This document shows, one piece after another, positions 37,017 through 46,653 of a DNA stretch of 64,000 bases (positions are counted from its first letter, which is position 1; each line of letters starts with the position of its first letter). The notes beneath the pieces are model-generated. The model did no database searches. It saw only the letters and a program-made list of their open reading frames with translations, and was not told the DNA's origin. The position numbers and the translations under genes were made by a program. This stretch comes from Actinosynnema sp. ALI-1.44 (GTDB lineage: Bacteria; Actinomycetota; Actinomycetes; Mycobacteriales; Pseudonocardiaceae): NCBI RefSeq assembly GCF_001984155.1, contig NZ_MTQO01000052.1, positions 825,587-889,586 on the forward strand, written 5' to 3'.

Positions 37017-38198
37017 TCAGGACCCGCTGAGCCGGGCGAGGTACTCGCCGTGCGCCAGTTCGTCGTTTTCCCGTGTTCCGTTGCCCGCGGCCCACAGGCC
37101 GCCACCCGGGATACTGCCGAGCTGCCGGTAGCCGAATTCCACCAGCGCCGGCTTCGACGTCTGCTGCCAGGCGGAACCGTCCCAGCGCAGCAGGCTGCCG
37201 ATCCACTTGTAGCCCTGTGCGCGGTCGTAGACGTTGGCGCCCGCCCACACCTCGGTGCCGTTGAGGGTCAGGACCACCGACTTCTCGTCCTGGTCGACCG
37301 GCAGCGGGGTGGCCGTGGCCGTCCAGGCACGACCGTCCCACCGCGCCAGCAGCGCTTCCCGGGTCTTGACCGAGATGCCGTTGGACTCGTAGGTGACCTT
37401 CTCGCCGCCGACCCATGCCTCGCCGCCGCGGGCGACCACGGTGTTGAGCCTCGTCGCGACCAGGTTGACCTTCGGCGGGTTCGGCACCGCGGTCCACGCG
37501 CTGCCGTTCCAGTGCAGCACCAGCGCCTGGTCGTCCGAGCCGAAGCCGCGCTGCTTGGTGGTGCCGACCGCCCACACGTCGTTCGCCGAGGTGGCGTACA
37601 CGCTGGTCAGCTCGGTGTTCCCGGCCGGAAGGGGGACGCTCATCTTCTGCCAGGCGTTGCCGTCCCAGCGGATCACGCCCGCGGTGGTCACCTCACCTTG
37701 GGGCCGCCACGAGCGGCCGACGGCGAACGCGGTGTTCCCCACCGCGGCGATGTCGTTGAGGTAGAACTCGTTGCCCGACTCGGTGGGGTACGGCTTCGAG
37801 GTCCACTTCTGGCCGTCCCAGCGGTAGGCGGCGGTCGACGCCACGGTCCACACGCTGGTGCTCGACGCAGCCGACACCGCGTGCAACGGCCCCTTGCAGG
37901 TGTCGATGAGTCCCTGCTGGGTCCACTTCCGGCCGTCCCAGCGGAAGACGTTCCCGCACGTGCCCGTCACGGGCGGCTTGTCGAACCGCGACTGGCCGAC
38001 GGCCCATGCCTCCGTGCCGCTGACGGCGGCGACGTCGTTGAGCTGCTTCAGAGGCTGGTTGTAGCCGTAGGGGAAAGAAAGGTGATCCCAAGCCGGTGCG
38101 GCGGCCGCGCTGACCGTCGCGGTCGAGCACACGAGACCCGCGGTGACCGCGAGCGTTCCGACAATTCTTAATGGCGACCGAAAACCGCCTCTTCGCAT
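37017..38198 (-). CDS. Secreted beta-propeller-like repeat protein
   Basis: A 393-residue exported protein. The ATG at 38198 is chosen because an Arg-rich start and signal peptide follow (MRRGGFRSPLRIVG, cleavage near SAAAAP at about residue 36). The mature part consists of about seven repeats of roughly 50 residues with the signature RWDG-xx-WT and a following ND/VWAVG strand (FRWDGRKWTQQ, YRWDGQKWTSK, IRWDGNAWQKM, LHWNGSAWTAV, ARWDGRAWTAT, LRWDGSAWQQT). This pattern indicates a bladed propeller. No catalytic motif is visible. It lies between the PKS operon terminator and the NRPS; whether it belongs to the cluster is unclear. Confidence 0.8.
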   Translation of the reverse strand: MRRGGFRSPLRIVGTLAVTAGLVCSTATVSAAAAPAWDHLSFPYGYNQPLKQLNDVAAVSGTEAWAVGQSRFDKPPVTGTCGNVFRWDGRKWTQQGLIDTCKGPLHAVSAASSTSVWTVASTAAYRWDGQKWTSKPYPTESGNEFYLNDIAAVGNTAFAVGRSWRPQGEVTTAGVIRWDGNAWQKMSVPLPAGNTELTSVYATSANDVWAVGTTKQRGFGSDDQALVLHWNGSAWTAVPNPPKVNLVATRLNTVVARGGEAWVGGEKVTYESNGISVKTREALLARWDGRAWTATATPLPVDQDEKSVVLTLNGTEVWAGANVYDRAQGYKWIGSLLRWDGSAWQQTSKPALVEFGYRQLGSIPGGGLWAAGNGTRENDELAHGEYLARLSGS

Positions 38199-38264
38199 AT
38201 TCACGAAACCCTTTCTACCAGCGAAGACCAATCGCTTGAAACCTTTCCAACGAACACCTTTTCA

Positions 38265-38327
38265 CCGAAAAAACCGCAGCGCGTCGGTGCCGTTCAACTG
38301 CATGAACCGCAACAGTTGAACGGCACC
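38265..38327 (-). terminator. Strong terminator of the PKS operon
   Basis: Perfect 15-bp inverted repeat (38286-38300 and 38313-38327; arm GGTGCCGTTCAACTG) with a 12-nt loop. Read on the minus strand, a GCGGTTTTTTCGG T-tract follows near 38265-38278. It lies 38 bases after the asparagine-synthase stop. Confidence 0.82.
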
Positions 38328-38364
38328 GGGCACCATGTGGCTCGATTGTTTCGCGGACCCCGTG

Positions 38365-40221
38365 TCAGGACACCTTGATGGTCGGGGAATAGATGTCCAT
38401 CCAGATGGCCATGTCCAGCGCGCGCTCGAGGCCGCGCCGGGACGCCTCGCTGATCTGCGGCGAATCCATCGCGACCGCGGTGCGCAGCACGTCCTTGTCG
38501 ATCAGGTCGAAGACCGGGTGCGACGCGTTGGCCAGCAGTTCCTTGGCGTGCTCCTGCAACGCCCTGGCGTAGCTCGGGTCCTGTGTGGACGGGTAGGGCG
38601 ACTTGACCCGGTCGATGACCGACGCGGGCAGCACGTCCCGGCACGCGCCACGCAACAGGGACTTCTCCCTGCCGTCGTAGGACTTCATCGACCACGGCGT
38701 GTTGTACACGTAGTCCACCAGCCGGTGGTCGCAGAACGGCACACGCACCTCCAGCCCGACCGCCATGGACATCCTGTCCTTGCGGTCGAGCAGGATCTGC
38801 AGGTACTGCGTCAGGTGCAGGTAGCAGATCTTGCGCATCTGGAACTCGAAGTCGCTCTCGCCGTCCAGCCGCTGCACGCCGCCGATCGCGGTGGCGTACC
38901 GGTCGTTGATGTACGTCGGCAGGTCCATGGCGGAGAGCACCGACTGCTGCAGCACCGGCATGGGCTTGTCGTCCTCGGACTTCGGGATGAACTGCAGCAG
39001 CCACGGGAAGGTGGGGATGTACTGCGCGGCCTCGTCGAAGAACCACTTGTAGCCGCCGAAGACCTCGTCGGCGGACTCGCCGGACAGCGCCACCGTCGAG
39101 TGCTGCCGGATCGACTTGAACAGCAGGTACAGCGACGTGTCGACGTCACCGAAGCCCGCGGGGGTGTCCCTGGCGCGGACGACCGCGGCCCGGACCTCGG
39201 GGTCCGCCAGGTCGGCCGAGGACAGCACGATGTCCCGGTGCTCGGTCTTGGCCATCTCGACCACGTCGTGCACGTACGGCAGGTCCGGGGTCGCGCGCTG
39301 GTCCTCCGGTACGAAGTTCTCGGTGCGGCCGACGAAGTCGACCGCGAAGCTGCGCACGGTCTCGCCTTCCTTGCCGAGCTGCTGTGCGGCGATCGCGGTC
39401 ATCGCGGAGGAGTCCAGGCCGCCGGACAGCAGGGTGCAGCGCGGCACGTCGGCCACCAGCTGGCGCTCCACGATGTCGTCGAGCAGCTCACGCACGCGCG
39501 CGACGCTGGCGTCCTGGGAATCCTGGTGCGCCTTGGTCTGCAGGCTCCAATAGACCTTCTCGCGCACGCCGTTGGCGTCCACCGTGACCACGGTGCCCGG
39601 CTTGACCTCGCGCATGCCTTCCCACAGGGCCTGCCCCGGGGTCTTGATGAACGCGAACAGCTCGCGCAGCCCGTCCAGCGTGACCGTCCGCTCGACCAGC
39701 GGGTTGGCCAGGATCGCCTTCGGCTCCGAGCCGAACAGGACGCCGTCCGCGGTGGGGTAGTAGAAGAACGGCTTGATGCCCATCCGGTCCCGGATCATCA
39801 CCAGCTTGCGCTCGCGGGAGTCCCAGATGGCGAACGCGTACATGCCGTTGAGCCGGTCGGCGACCGCCTCGCCCCACTCCACGTACCCGCGCAGCACGAC
39901 CTCGGTGTCCGATTCGGTCTCGAACCGGTGCCCGCGCCTGCGCAGTTCGTCCCGCAGCTCGACGAAGTTGTACGCCTCGCCCGCGTAGACCATCGCGACC
40001 GTGCCGTCCGGGGCACCGCTCGGGTTCACGCTCATCGGCTGGACGCCGCCGGGCAGGTCGATGATCGACAGCCTGCGGTGGCCGAGCGCGGCGTGCTCGG
40101 TGACCCAGCTGCCGAGGTCGTCCGGGCCGCGACAAGCCATGGTCTTGGTCATCTCATCGAGGGTGGTCCGCTCGCCGCGCAAGTCACGCTGAAAGGACAC
40201 CCAACCGACGATTCCGCACAT
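38365..40221 (-). CDS. asnB-like: Asparagine-synthase-like glutamine amidotransferase
   Basis: A 618-residue enzyme of the AsnB family, which uses glutamine and ATP to convert a carboxylate to an amide. The N-terminal class II glutaminase starts with the nucleophile Cys2 (MCGIVGWVS) and has RGPDDLGSW and GHRRLSIIDL. The synthetase domain has the ATP pyrophosphatase loop LLSGGLDSSAM, then ALSGESADEVFGGYKW. The ATG at 40221 is fixed because the Cys must be residue 2 after Met removal. It is 13 bases from the type II thioesterase gene and is the last gene before the operon terminator. In a PKS cluster it is likely to amidate an acyl starter or a carboxyl group of the product, as OxyD does for malonamate. 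Confidence 0.92.
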   Translation of the reverse strand: MCGIVGWVSFQRDLRGERTTLDEMTKTMACRGPDDLGSWVTEHAALGHRRLSIIDLPGGVQPMSVNPSGAPDGTVAMVYAGEAYNFVELRDELRRRGHRFETESDTEVVLRGYVEWGEAVADRLNGMYAFAIWDSRERKLVMIRDRMGIKPFFYYPTADGVLFGSEPKAILANPLVERTVTLDGLRELFAFIKTPGQALWEGMREVKPGTVVTVDANGVREKVYWSLQTKAHQDSQDASVARVRELLDDIVERQLVADVPRCTLLSGGLDSSAMTAIAAQQLGKEGETVRSFAVDFVGRTENFVPEDQRATPDLPYVHDVVEMAKTEHRDIVLSSADLADPEVRAAVVRARDTPAGFGDVDTSLYLLFKSIRQHSTVALSGESADEVFGGYKWFFDEAAQYIPTFPWLLQFIPKSEDDKPMPVLQQSVLSAMDLPTYINDRYATAIGGVQRLDGESDFEFQMRKICYLHLTQYLQILLDRKDRMSMAVGLEVRVPFCDHRLVDYVYNTPWSMKSYDGREKSLLRGACRDVLPASVIDRVKSPYPSTQDPSYARALQEHAKELLANASHPVFDLIDKDVLRTAVAMDSPQISEASRRGLERALDMAIWMDIYSPTIKVS

Positions 40222-40234
40222 ATCCGTTCTCCAA

Positions 40235-41026
40235 TCAACCAACGACTTCTGCGACGTGGTCCGACACCACATCCGACAAATGGCGGTCAAGGATGTCGAT
40301 CACTCGCGGCATCTGCTCGACGAGGAAGAAGTGACCACCGGGAAAAACGCGCAGGTCGAACTCGCCGGTGGTGTGAGTCCGCCATTCCCCTGCCTCGGCG
40401 ACCGAGGTCATGGGGTCCTGGTCGCCGCTCAGCGAGGTCACCGGGCAGCCGACGGCGGCTTCGGCGCCGACCCGGTAGGTCTCGATCGCGCGGTAGTCGG
40501 CACGCAGCGACGGCAGGGCGGCGGCCATCATGTCGGGGTCGCTGAGCACGATCGACGCGGACCCGTCGAGTCTCCTGATCTCGTCCATGATCGCGGCGTC
40601 GGTCATGGCGTGCACGTTCCTTGCCGGTGCCTGCTCGACCGCCGGGCCACGACGGCCTGAGACGATCAGGCGGGCGACGGGCAGTCCCGCACGCTCGCAG
40701 CGGCGCGCGACCTCGAAGGCGACGACAGCGCCCATGCTGTGTCCGAACAGGACCAGCGGCAGCCGCGGCCGCCTCGCCAGCACCGCGAAAACGCCGTCCG
40801 CCAACGCGTGCATGTCGGCGATCGGCTCCTCATGGCGGCGGTCCTGCCTGCCCGGGTACTGGACGGCCAGCACCTCCACGCGGTCGGCGGTGTTCAACGC
40901 GAACGGCACGGGGCGGTAGAACGGAGCGGTTCCGCCCGCGTGCGGGAAGCACACCAGGCGGGCGACGGGTGACTCGACCGGGCGGTAGCAGCGCAACCAC
41001 AGGTCGTCATCGGTGGGATCGGGCAT
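40235..41026 (-). CDS. Type II thioesterase
   Basis: A 263-residue editing thioesterase. It has CFPHAGGTA at about 26-34, the nucleophile Ser97 in FGHSMGA, and a catalytic His in FPGGHFFLVEQ near the C terminus. The Asp is probably in the DQDPM stretch. Such enzymes free carrier proteins that carry wrong or stalled acyl groups. The ATG at 41026 lies 11 bases after the KS-AT-ACP gene stop. It is co-transcribed with the PKS genes and the amidotransferase. Confidence 0.93.
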   Translation of the reverse strand: MPDPTDDDLWLRCYRPVESPVARLVCFPHAGGTAPFYRPVPFALNTADRVEVLAVQYPGRQDRRHEEPIADMHALADGVFAVLARRPRLPLVLFGHSMGAVVAFEVARRCERAGLPVARLIVSGRRGPAVEQAPARNVHAMTDAAIMDEIRRLDGSASIVLSDPDMMAAALPSLRADYRAIETYRVGAEAAVGCPVTSLSGDQDPMTSVAEAGEWRTHTTGEFDLRVFPGGHFFLVEQMPRVIDILDRHLSDVVSDHVAEVVG

Positions 41027-41037
41027 CGGTTCTCCGT

Positions 41038-44000
41038 TCAGTGGTCCCGCTCGAGACCGAGTTCGGTGTCGATCAGGGCAAGCAGTTCGTCGTCGGTGGT
41101 GGCGTACAGCGACTCCGCGTCCCGGAACCCACGCAGTAACGACTCCAGGCGGGCGAGCGCACGGTCCCTCGCCGACGAGTCCGTGGCGGAGGCGAGCACC
41201 AGTTCCAGGCTGTCCACGGCCGCGGGCAACGGATCCGGGTGCAGTTCCGCGTACAGGTAGGACGCCAGTTCGGCTGGTGACGGGTAGTCGAACACCAAAC
41301 CTTGCGGCAGGTCAAGGGCAGTGGCGGACGCGAGCCGGTTGCGCAGCTCGACGGCCAGCACGGAACCGAAGCCCTGAGCCTTGAACGTCCGAGTCGGGTG
41401 CACGCCCGCAGCATCGTCGTGACCGAGGACAGCGGACGCATGGCCACGAACGAGGTCGAGCACGCGCCGTTCGGTGTCCGGAACAGTCACAGGAACCGGC
41501 ACAGGAGCCGACATCGTAGGCGCTTCGGCGGCGGGCCGGGTCGTGTGCTCGTCAGTCAGCCAGTGCCGAGTCCGTTGGAAGGCATAGGTGGGGAGGTCGA
41601 CGATCCGTTCGGCCACGGGCAGAATCGCGGTCCAGTCGACCGGTACGCCGTGGACGTACGCATCGGCAAGGGACGCCAGCAGGCGGTCCGAGCCGCCCTC
41701 GTCACGTCGCAGGGTGCCGACCGCGAAGGCGCCGGTGATCCCGCCGACCAGCAGGGGGTGCGGAGACGTCTCGATGAAGGCGCCATGGCCCGCAGCGGTC
41801 AGAACACGCACGGCCCGGTCGAATTCGACGGTCTCACGCAGGCTCGAGTACCAATAGGACTCGTCCATCTCCGGTCCGGTCAGCCACTCCCCCGTCAAGG
41901 TCGAGACCATCGGGATCCGCCCGGCGGACGGGTTGATTCCCTGGAGGACAGTTAGGATCTCGTCGCGCAGTTCGTCCACATGCGCACTGTGCGAGGCGTA
42001 GTCCACCGGGATCATCCGGGTACGCACCGACTCCGGATACGACTCCGCCAGCTCCCGCAACGCCTCCGCGTCACCGGACACCACCGTCGACAACGGACCG
42101 TTCACCGCCGCGACCGACAGCCGCGCACCGTATGCCGCGACCCGCTCGCGAACAGCGCCAACCGCCTCGGCGATCGACAGCATCCCGCCACGACCGGCCA
42201 ACGCCGTCAACGTCTTGCTGCGCAGCGCGACCACCTTCGCCGCGTCCTCGAGCGAGAGGATCCCGGCGACGGCCGCGGCGGCGATCTCCCCCTGGGAGTG
42301 TCCGACGACAGCGGCCGGGCGCACTCCGGCGGCCTGCCAGACCGCTGCCAGCGACACCATCACCGCCCACAACGCGGGCTGTACGACATCGGCCGCCTCG
42401 AATCCGTGTCGCCCAGCGAGCACATCGTCCAGATCCCAGTCGACATAGGACGCCAGCGCGTGAGCGCACTGCGCCAGCCGGGCTCGGAACACCGGCGATA
42501 CCTCGGCCAGTTCACGGCCCATGCCGACCCACTGGCTGCCCTGACCCGGGAACACGAACACGGTCCGTTCGGACCTGGCTTCGCCCGTGATGACAGCGGC
42601 CGAGGGGCGGCCGTCCGCGAGGACGTTCAGGCCTTCCAACGGTTCCGGGCCGAGCAGCACGGCGCGGTGTTCGAGCGCGGCCCGGGTGGTGGCGAGCGAC
42701 CAGGCGATGTCAGCAGTCGGTTCCGGTTGCGTCGTGAGGTGATCCCGCAGCCGTTCGGCCTGCGCGGCCAGGGCCGCGTGCGTACGCGCGGAAAGCGTCC
42801 AGACCAAGGCATTGTCGAGCACCGGCCGCTGGTCCGTCATAGGCGGTGTCGGGGCCGCAGCAGCAGCTTCCAGGATGACATGAGCGTTGGTGCCACCGAT
42901 GCCGAAGCCTGACACGCCCGCGCGGGGTGGGTGCGCGGCGTCGGGCCACGGGGTTTGTTCGGTCAGCAGGCGCACCTGTCCGTCGCCCCAGTCGACGGAC
43001 GGTGTCGGCGAAGTGATGTGCAGCGACTCGGGCAGTGTGCGGTGTCGCAGCGAGAGAACCGTCTTGATGACACCGGCGACGCCAGCCGCCGCCAAGGTGT
43101 GGCCGAGGTTGGACTTCACCGACCCGACCAGCAGGGGCCGCCCTGGCTCGCGGTCCTTGCCGTAGGCGGCGAGCAGCGCGCCCGCCTCGATCCGGTCGCC
43201 AAGGCGGGTTCCGGTGCCGTGCGCCTCGACAGCGTCCACATCGGACGCGGTCAGCCCGGCGTCGGTCAACGCGGCACGGATCACGTCACGCTGGGCGTCG
43301 CCGTTCGGAGCCGTGAGGCTCTGGCTGGCGCCGTCGGAGTTGATGGCCGAGCCACGGATCACCGCCAGCACACGGTGTCCCAGGCGATGCGCGCGCTCCA
43401 GCCGTTCCACCACGAGCACGCCCGCCCCCTCGGACCAGGCGACGCCGTCCGCGTCCGCCGAGAAAGGCTTGCAACGGCCGTCCGGCGCGAGACTGCCGAG
43501 CGCGCTGAACGCCACGTAGTAGGAAGGCGTCGTCATCACGGTCACCCCGCCCGCCAACGCCAGTTCGCACGCGCCGCTGCGCAGCGACTCGACAGCCAGG
43601 TGCAGCGCGACCAACGAACTGGAGGCCGAGGTGTCGACGGTGAGAGTGGGGCCGTGCACGCCGAGCGTGTACGCCAACCGCCCGCTGATGACGCTGGGTG
43701 CGGTGCCGGTGAACAACAGTCCGGCCAGGTCGGGGGCCGCGTCGTGCAGCCGGGGCCCGTACGGACGGGCTTCGGCGCCGAGGAAAACCCCGGTACGGGA
43801 GCCTTTCAGCGTGGTCGGGTCGATGCGGGCGTGTTCCAGAGCCTCCCAGCCGACCTCCAACGCGAGCCGCTGCTGCGGATCCATGGCGTCGGCCTCACGC
43901 GGGGACACGTCGAAGAAGGCGGCGTCGAAACCCGTTGCCTCGTCCAGGAATCCGCCGTGCTCGGCCGTGCTGCGGAAGGCGTCCCAACCGCGGTCCTCCG

Positions 44001-44118
44001 GGAACGGACCGGCGACGGTGCGACGTTCGACGAGGGCCTGCCACAGTGCCCCGGGCGAGTCGATCCCGCCGGGGAAGCGGCAGGCCATGCCGACGATGGC
44101 CAGGGGCTCGGAGGTCAC
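41038..44118 (-). CDS. PKS KS(Ala)-AT-ACP, probable loading module
   Basis: A 1,026-residue type I PKS protein. KS at about residues 5-420: the active-site cysteine is replaced by Ala165 (VDTSASSSL; codon GCC at 43624-43626), while both histidines remain (HGTGT at 300, NLGH at 340). AT at about 518-830 has GHSQGE with Ser608 and YASH at 707-710, the methylmalonyl signature. ACP at about 885-955 has Ser919 in [13 protein letters not shown]-terminal docking segment ([18 protein letters not shown]) follows. There is no KR and no N-terminal docking region. A KS without Cys can decarboxylate but not condense, so it should load propionyl from methylmalonyl-CoA. The GTG at 44118 overlaps the FkbH-like stop. 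Confidence 0.9.
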   Translation of the reverse strand: MTSEPLAIVGMACRFPGGIDSPGALWQALVERRTVAGPFPEDRGWDAFRSTAEHGGFLDEATGFDAAFFDVSPREADAMDPQQRLALEVGWEALEHARIDPTTLKGSRTGVFLGAEARPYGPRLHDAAPDLAGLLFTGTAPSVISGRLAYTLGVHGPTLTVDTSASSSLVALHLAVESLRSGACELALAGGVTVMTTPSYYVAFSALGSLAPDGRCKPFSADADGVAWSEGAGVLVVERLERAHRLGHRVLAVIRGSAINSDGASQSLTAPNGDAQRDVIRAALTDAGLTASDVDAVEAHGTGTRLGDRIEAGALLAAYGKDREPGRPLLVGSVKSNLGHTLAAAGVAGVIKTVLSLRHRTLPESLHITSPTPSVDWGDGQVRLLTEQTPWPDAAHPPRAGVSGFGIGGTNAHVILEAAAAAPTPPMTDQRPVLDNALVWTLSARTHAALAAQAERLRDHLTTQPEPTADIAWSLATTRAALEHRAVLLGPEPLEGLNVLADGRPSAAVITGEARSERTVFVFPGQGSQWVGMGRELAEVSPVFRARLAQCAHALASYVDWDLDDVLAGRHGFEAADVVQPALWAVMVSLAAVWQAAGVRPAAVVGHSQGEIAAAAVAGILSLEDAAKVVALRSKTLTALAGRGGMLSIAEAVGAVRERVAAYGARLSVAAVNGPLSTVVSGDAEALRELAESYPESVRTRMIPVDYASHSAHVDELRDEILTVLQGINPSAGRIPMVSTLTGEWLTGPEMDESYWYSSLRETVEFDRAVRVLTAAGHGAFIETSPHPLLVGGITGAFAVGTLRRDEGGSDRLLASLADAYVHGVPVDWTAILPVAERIVDLPTYAFQRTRHWLTDEHTTRPAAEAPTMSAPVPVPVTVPDTERRVLDLVRGHASAVLGHDDAAGVHPTRTFKAQGFGSVLAVELRNRLASATALDLPQGLVFDYPSPAELASYLYAELHPDPLPAAVDSLELVLASATDSSARDRALARLESLLRGFRDAESLYATTDDELLALIDTELGLERDH

Positions 44119-45212
44119 GCGCGTGCCCCGGAATCGAGCGCGGGGGCCTCGACGCGCATGGTGGTGGGCTCGGGGCGCCGGTCCGCCACCAGGTGCCGGA
44201 ACTCGATTCCCGCCCGTTCGGGGTCGGAATCGTTGCCGGGCAGGCTGTCCAGGCAGCCGCACCGGTCGTCGGTGAACCCGGCGAACCGGTACGCGATCTC
44301 CATCATCCGGTTGCGGTCGGTGCGGCGGAAGTCGGCGGCCAGGTGGGCACCGGCCGCGGCCGCCTCGCTGATCAACCAGTTCAACAGCACGGCGCCCGCA
44401 CCGAACGACACCACCCGGCAGGAGGTGGCCAGCAGCTTCAGGTGCCAGACCTTCTCGTGGTAGCCGAGCAGCATGACGCCGACGGCGCCGTGCGGGCCGA
44501 ACCGGTCGGTGAGGGTGACGGTGAGCACCTCGTGGTCCGGGTCGGCGATCAGGGCACGCAGATCCGCGTCCGAGTAGTGCACGCCGGTGGCGTTCATCTG
44601 GCTGGTGCGCAGGGTGAGTTCCTCCACGCGGGACAGGTCCACCTCGTCCGCGCGCTTGATCTCCATGACCAGGTCGAGGGAACGCAGGAACTCCTCGTCC
44701 GGCCCGGTGAAGTTCTCCCGCTCGGCGGTGCGCTGGAACCCCGCCTGGTACATGCTGCGGCGGCGGGCGGCGTCGACGGTGACCACGACCGGGCTGAACT
44801 CGGGCAGGCCGGTCAGCTCGGCGACCTGTGTGGCGTCGTAGCAGCGGACCTCGGCGTGGTGGTAGGTGACCTCGGCGCGTTCGGCGGGCTGGTCGTCGAT
44901 GAACGCGATGGTCTTCAGCGCGAAGTTCAGCTCGTCGGCGATCGTCTTGATCGACTGGGACTTGGGGTGCCAGCCGATCTGCGGCAGGACGAAGTACTCG
45001 GCGACGCCGAGGGCCTCCAGCCGTTGCCATGCGTGGTCGTGGTCGTTCTTGCTGGCCACTGCCTGGAGGATGCCGCGGGCGTCGAGTTCGACGATCGTGC
45101 GGCGGATCTCGTCGGCCAGCGCGACGTCGGGGTCCTCCAGCAGGGTGCCACGCCACAGCGTGTTGTCCAGGTCCCAGACCAGGCATTTGACCAGGGTGGG
45201 CGTGTCGGGCAC
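44115..45212 (-). CDS. fkbH-like: FkbH-like HAD-domain glyceryl transferase
   Basis: A 365-residue protein of the FkbH family, which takes 1,3-bisphosphoglycerate, dephosphorylates it and puts the glyceryl group on an ACP. The HAD motif [13 protein letters not shown] is at residues 8-20. Motif III/IV sequence is [16 protein letters not shown], and the C-terminal acyl/GNAT-like half has the conserved RTSQMNATG. The GTG at 45212 follows GGAGAG. It lies in the order dehydrogenase, ACP, acyl-CoA dehydrogenase, FkbH, the same as in ansamitocin- and FK520-type sets for methoxymalonyl-ACP. The O-methyltransferase of that pathway is not in the window. Confidence 0.92.
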   Translation of the reverse strand: MPDTPTLVKCLVWDLDNTLWRGTLLEDPDVALADEIRRTIVELDARGILQAVASKNDHDHAWQRLEALGVAEYFVLPQIGWHPKSQSIKTIADELNFALKTIAFIDDQPAERAEVTYHHAEVRCYDATQVAELTGLPEFSPVVVTVDAARRRSMYQAGFQRTAERENFTGPDEEFLRSLDLVMEIKRADEVDLSRVEELTLRTSQMNATGVHYSDADLRALIADPDHEVLTVTLTDRFGPHGAVGVMLLGYHEKVWHLKLLATSCRVVSFGAGAVLLNWLISEAAAAGAHLAADFRRTDRNRMMEIAYRFAGFTDDRCGCLDSLPGNDSDPERAGIEFRHLVADRRPEPTTMRVEAPALDSGARA

Positions 45213-45241
45213 GGGTCTCTCCGTTCGGGTGTTTCGGTGCG

Positions 45242-46357
45242 TCAGATCGTGTCGATGGCGTGCCGGGCCAGTACCAGCTGCGAGATCTCCGTGCTGCCCT
45301 CGATCAGTTCCATGGCTTTGGCGTCCCGGTAGGCGCGGGCGACCACGTGGCCGTCGGAGAACCCGCGGGAGGCGAGGACCTGGACAGCCGTCGCGGCGCC
45401 CCGCGCGGCGTGCGTGGCGCCGACCTGCTTGGCCAGCACGGCTGTCACGGCGGCGTCCGGGGCGCTGCGATCCCACTGCTCGGCGGCGTGCACGCACACC
45501 TGGGTGGCGATCCGCTCCGAGGTGTAGAGCTCGGCGATGTGCCGTGCCACGAGCTGGTGCTCGGCGATCGGGCCACCGCCTTGCTCGCGGGTGCGGGCGT
45601 CGACGGCCGCAGCGGTCAGGCAGGCACGCAGGATGCCGACACAGCCCCACGCCACCGACATCCGGCCGTAGGACAAGGCGATCGTGAACAGCAGCGACAG
45701 CGGCTGCCGACCGCCGCCGAGCACGGCGTCGGCGGGAATCCGTACGTCGTCGAGGACGACCCGGCAGTGCGTCGCGGCACGGCAGCCGAGCGGAGACGGG
45801 ACGGGTTCGATGCTCACGCCGGGCGCGTCGGCCGGGACCATCGCGGCGGCACCGTCGTCACCGTCGCCGTAGCGGCCAAGGACCATGACGAAATCCGCGT
45901 ACGCGGCCCCGGTGATCCACATCTTCTCGCCGGAGACGATCACGTCACCGGTGCCGTCGCCGGCCGGGCGAATCCGTGTGGCCATGCCGCTGAGGTCGGA
46001 TCCCGCGCCCGGCTCGCTGAACGCCGAGCAGGCGAGCTTGCCGCTCGTCAGCAGCCCCAGGTAGTGGCGGCGCTGCTCGCGGTCGCCGAAGCGCCGGACG
46101 GTGGCCGCGGCGATCCCTTGCACCGTCATGACACTGCGCAGTGAGCTGCACAGGCCGCCGATGTGGGCGGCCAGTTCGCCGTTGGCGAGGCTGGTGGCGC
46201 CGAGCCCGCCGAACTTGGCGGGCACCTCCGCGCACAACACCCCCATCGCGCCGAGTTTGCGCAGCAGTTCCACGGGAATGCGGCCGGTCGCGTCCCACTC
46301 GGCCGGTCCGTCGCCGACCAGCGTGTCGATCGCGGCGAGGTCCACACCGGCCGTCAT
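45242..46357 (-). CDS. Acyl-CoA dehydrogenase of the unusual-extender set (FkbI-like)
   Basis: A 371-residue flavoprotein dehydrogenase, proposed to oxidise the C3 aldehyde/hydroxyl level or the 2-position of glyceryl-ACP in hydroxy-/methoxymalonyl-ACP formation. Conserved ACAD sequence: [36 protein letters not shown], and the C-terminal [16 protein letters not shown]. The ATG at 46357 ([11 protein letters not shown]) overlaps the ACP stop by four bases. The open frame extends to 46846 but only as shadow. It follows the ACP and precedes the FkbH-like gene, the usual order. Confidence 0.9.
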   Translation of the reverse strand: MTAGVDLAAIDTLVGDGPAEWDATGRIPVELLRKLGAMGVLCAEVPAKFGGLGATSLANGELAAHIGGLCSSLRSVMTVQGIAAATVRRFGDREQRRHYLGLLTSGKLACSAFSEPGAGSDLSGMATRIRPAGDGTGDVIVSGEKMWITGAAYADFVMVLGRYGDGDDGAAAMVPADAPGVSIEPVPSPLGCRAATHCRVVLDDVRIPADAVLGGGRQPLSLLFTIALSYGRMSVAWGCVGILRACLTAAAVDARTREQGGGPIAEHQLVARHIAELYTSERIATQVCVHAAEQWDRSAPDAAVTAVLAKQVGATHAARGAATAVQVLASRGFSDGHVVARAYRDAKAMELIEGSTEISQLVLARHAIDTI

Positions 46358-46632
46358 GTCGCCTCGGCGGAACTCAGCCGCAGCACCATCGCGGCCACCG
46401 CGCGGACGCTGCGGAAATTGTCCCTGGACAACTCGGGGCCGACGATCTCGATGTCGTACGTGTCCTCCAGGTGCACCACCAGTTCCATGGCGAACATGGA
46501 GGAGATCACGCCGGTGGCGAACAGGTCCTGGTCGACGTCGGGTTCGGCGCCGGTGCGCTGCACGAGGAAGACCGTCAGGTCCTTCTCGACGGTCTCGGCG
46601 GCGGTCTCGGCACCGGCATTCGCGGTGGTCAT
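46354..46632 (-). CDS. Discrete acyl carrier protein (FkbJ-like)
   Basis: A 92-residue carrier protein. The phosphopantetheine serine is in TGVISSMFAMELVVHLE, the second Ser preceding MFAM as in FkbJ-type ACPs (DSMFAMEL pattern; here Ser-Ser replaces Asp-Ser). It would carry the glyceryl group through oxidation to hydroxymalonyl- or methoxymalonyl-ACP. The gene overlaps the acyl-CoA dehydrogenase start by four bases and is 21 bases from the hydroxyacyl-CoA dehydrogenase gene. Confidence 0.9.
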   Translation of the reverse strand: MTTANAGAETAAETVEKDLTVFLVQRTGAEPDVDQDLFATGVISSMFAMELVVHLEDTYDIEIVGPELSRDNFRSVRAVAAMVLRLSSAEAT

Positions 46633-46653
46633 CGGATGTCCTTTCGGTGGTGC

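Noticed and set aside
43560..43690. Calling the loading KS a KSQ domain
   Set aside because: The residue is Ala (GCC), not Gln.
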